Source: Candidatus Gastranaerophilales bacterium (GTDB lineage: Bacteria > Cyanobacteriota > Vampirovibrionia > Gastranaerophilales > Gastranaerophilaceae). Taken from it: a DNA stretch of 44,740 bases. Shown here one piece after another: positions 43,990 through 44,740 of the stretch. The notes under the pieces were generated by a model. That model had not been told where the DNA came from. It searched no databases and worked only from the letters and a program-made list of their open reading frames with translations. The stretch covers positions 1 through 44,740 of the forward strand of contig CALUTK010000008.1 in NCBI GenBank assembly GCA_944323675.1. Direction: 5' to 3'. Position 1 is the stretch's first letter; each line of letters opens with the position of its first letter. A program made the position numbers and the translations under genes.

Positions 43990-44740
43990 TTACAAATTAG
44001 GAATCGTTGAAGATTAAACATGATTATGAGGATAATTATTGATTTCCCCCGTATTGCATTTACAAGGGAGGTTCTTTGAACTGTTGCTTATTTTGGTAAG
44101 GAAGATTTTTGGATTCGCCCTCTCCCGTAGGGAGAGGGGATAAGCCCCAGGCATATAGGGAAAATAAGGGCGGACTTCTGATTTCCACCCTCACCCCTTG
44201 AGGGATACAAAGGGAGCTTGCGAGAAACGAGCCTTGCGACTTTGTTTGCTTGTGCTAATTTACCCTCGCCCCTTGGGGATACAAAGGGAACCGCTGAGCT
44301 GTGCGAAGCGTGTGCCCCTGTATGCCTTGTGCTATGGGCTGAATTTGTTAATGAGCGCCAGCAAATTTACAAATTCTGGTGAGGGGATTCTTGTTTTTAC
44401 CCTCTCCCTCAAGGGGAGAGGGGAGAAGAAAACCGTTCATCCGTTCAGGTTTCAATTATTTTTATTGAACCATTCACCCCTCACCTTTCACTCTTCACTT
44501 ATCAAAAGGCTGGATTGCTTAGGCTAAAGCCTCGTAATGACGCGTTCACCCTCGCCCCTTGAGGGAGAGGGAAGAATTTCTTAGCGAACCTCGGTGAGCT
44601 TAGAAATTCGGGTGAGGGGTTAATAAGAGTGAATGGTGAATGGTGAATTGTTCAACAAAAAAAAAGCTGCCACTTCACTCCTTCACTACTTTCCACCCTC
44701 TCCTGTCCTTCGGACACCCTCTCCCAGCGGGAGAGGGAAA
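43990..44740. repeat. Right-hand intergenic repeat island, continues past the window
   Basis: No gene is seen from 43927 to the end. Present are CCCTCTCCC/GGGAGAGGG dyads at about 44119-44138, 44400-44421, 44548-44571 and 44694-44738. A hairpin has arms GAATTTGT (44341-44348) and ACAAATTC (44369-44376) with a 20-nt loop, and another has arms GAATTTCT (44574-44581) and AGAAATTC (44602-44609) with a 20-nt loop. The module AAAAGGCTGGATTGCTT...CTCGTAATGACG is at 44504-44542. Both 20-nt-loop hairpins are followed by GGTGAGGGG. Open frames here are repeat sequence, not genes. Confidence 0.8.

Noticed and set aside
44198..44527. Plus-strand open frame of 109 codons near the right end
   Set aside because: Lies wholly in intergenic repeat modules; composition does not resemble the real genes here.

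Overview
This is an AT-rich, gene-dense bacterial window of about 33 protein genes on both strands. It has no tRNA, rRNA, CRISPR array, phage gene or transposase that I can recognise. Several features point to the non-photosynthetic cyanobacterial lineage (Melainabacteria / Gastranaerophilales). They are a pipY-sepF pair next to nadK and ftsZ, an RpaA/B-like response regulator, a secreted adhesin with a two-partner-secretion-type N-terminus, and many dyad-rich repeats between genes. The lineage is my inference from gene content and was not tested by phylogeny.

Layout. 1-2.8 kb: the start of a family-4 uracil-DNA glycosylase, a 0.9-kb repeat island, and ahcY. 3-10 kb: a giant GH13 protein, an orphan sugar-type solute-binding lipoprotein, and rarA. 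10.4-17.6 kb: two large repeat proteins, one a secreted adhesin-like protein ending in a PilZ domain, the other carrying an 8-residue Gly-Tyr beta repeat between two similar glycine-rich hydrophobic segments. 17.7-20.2 kb: a small secreted protein, a DJ-1/PfpI protein whose ribosome binding site lies in a hairpin, and a membrane acyltransferase. 20.3-25 kb: a hisS operon facing a response regulator/histidine kinase/tadA operon. 25-29 kb: ychF, maf, a small Met-rich protein and a U32 peptidase-like protein. 29.3-34 kb: ftsZ, nadK, sepF, pipY and a membrane-anchored protein with an Lcl/DUF1566-like tail. 34-39.4 kb: a YkgJ-type Cys-cluster protein, proBA, a SEC-C protein and a secreted matrixin-like protein without its zinc ligands. 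39.5-44 kb: a dicarboxylate/amino-acid symporter, malQ and an overlapping TPR/NHL protein, then 0.8 kb of repeats.

How the genes fit together. The GH13 protein, the solute-binding protein and MalQ suggest alpha-glucan or oligosaccharide use. proBA makes the proline precursor. ftsZ, sepF and pipY form a division-related neighbourhood. The adhesin, the beta-repeat protein and several small exported proteins look like surface biology.

Three signals stand out beyond the gene list. (1) Six genes (rarA, the 17728 gene, hisS, the U32 gene, proB and the 38798 gene) have a -10-like hexamer 6-7 nt before the ATG and no Shine-Dalgarno sequence, so they are probably leaderless. (2) The intergenic repeats contain hairpins whose stem sequences differ between copies in a base-pair-preserving way, while flanks (and in two copies the loop) are conserved. 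(3) A PilZ domain with both c-di-GMP-binding motifs intact is fused to a protein that looks exported.
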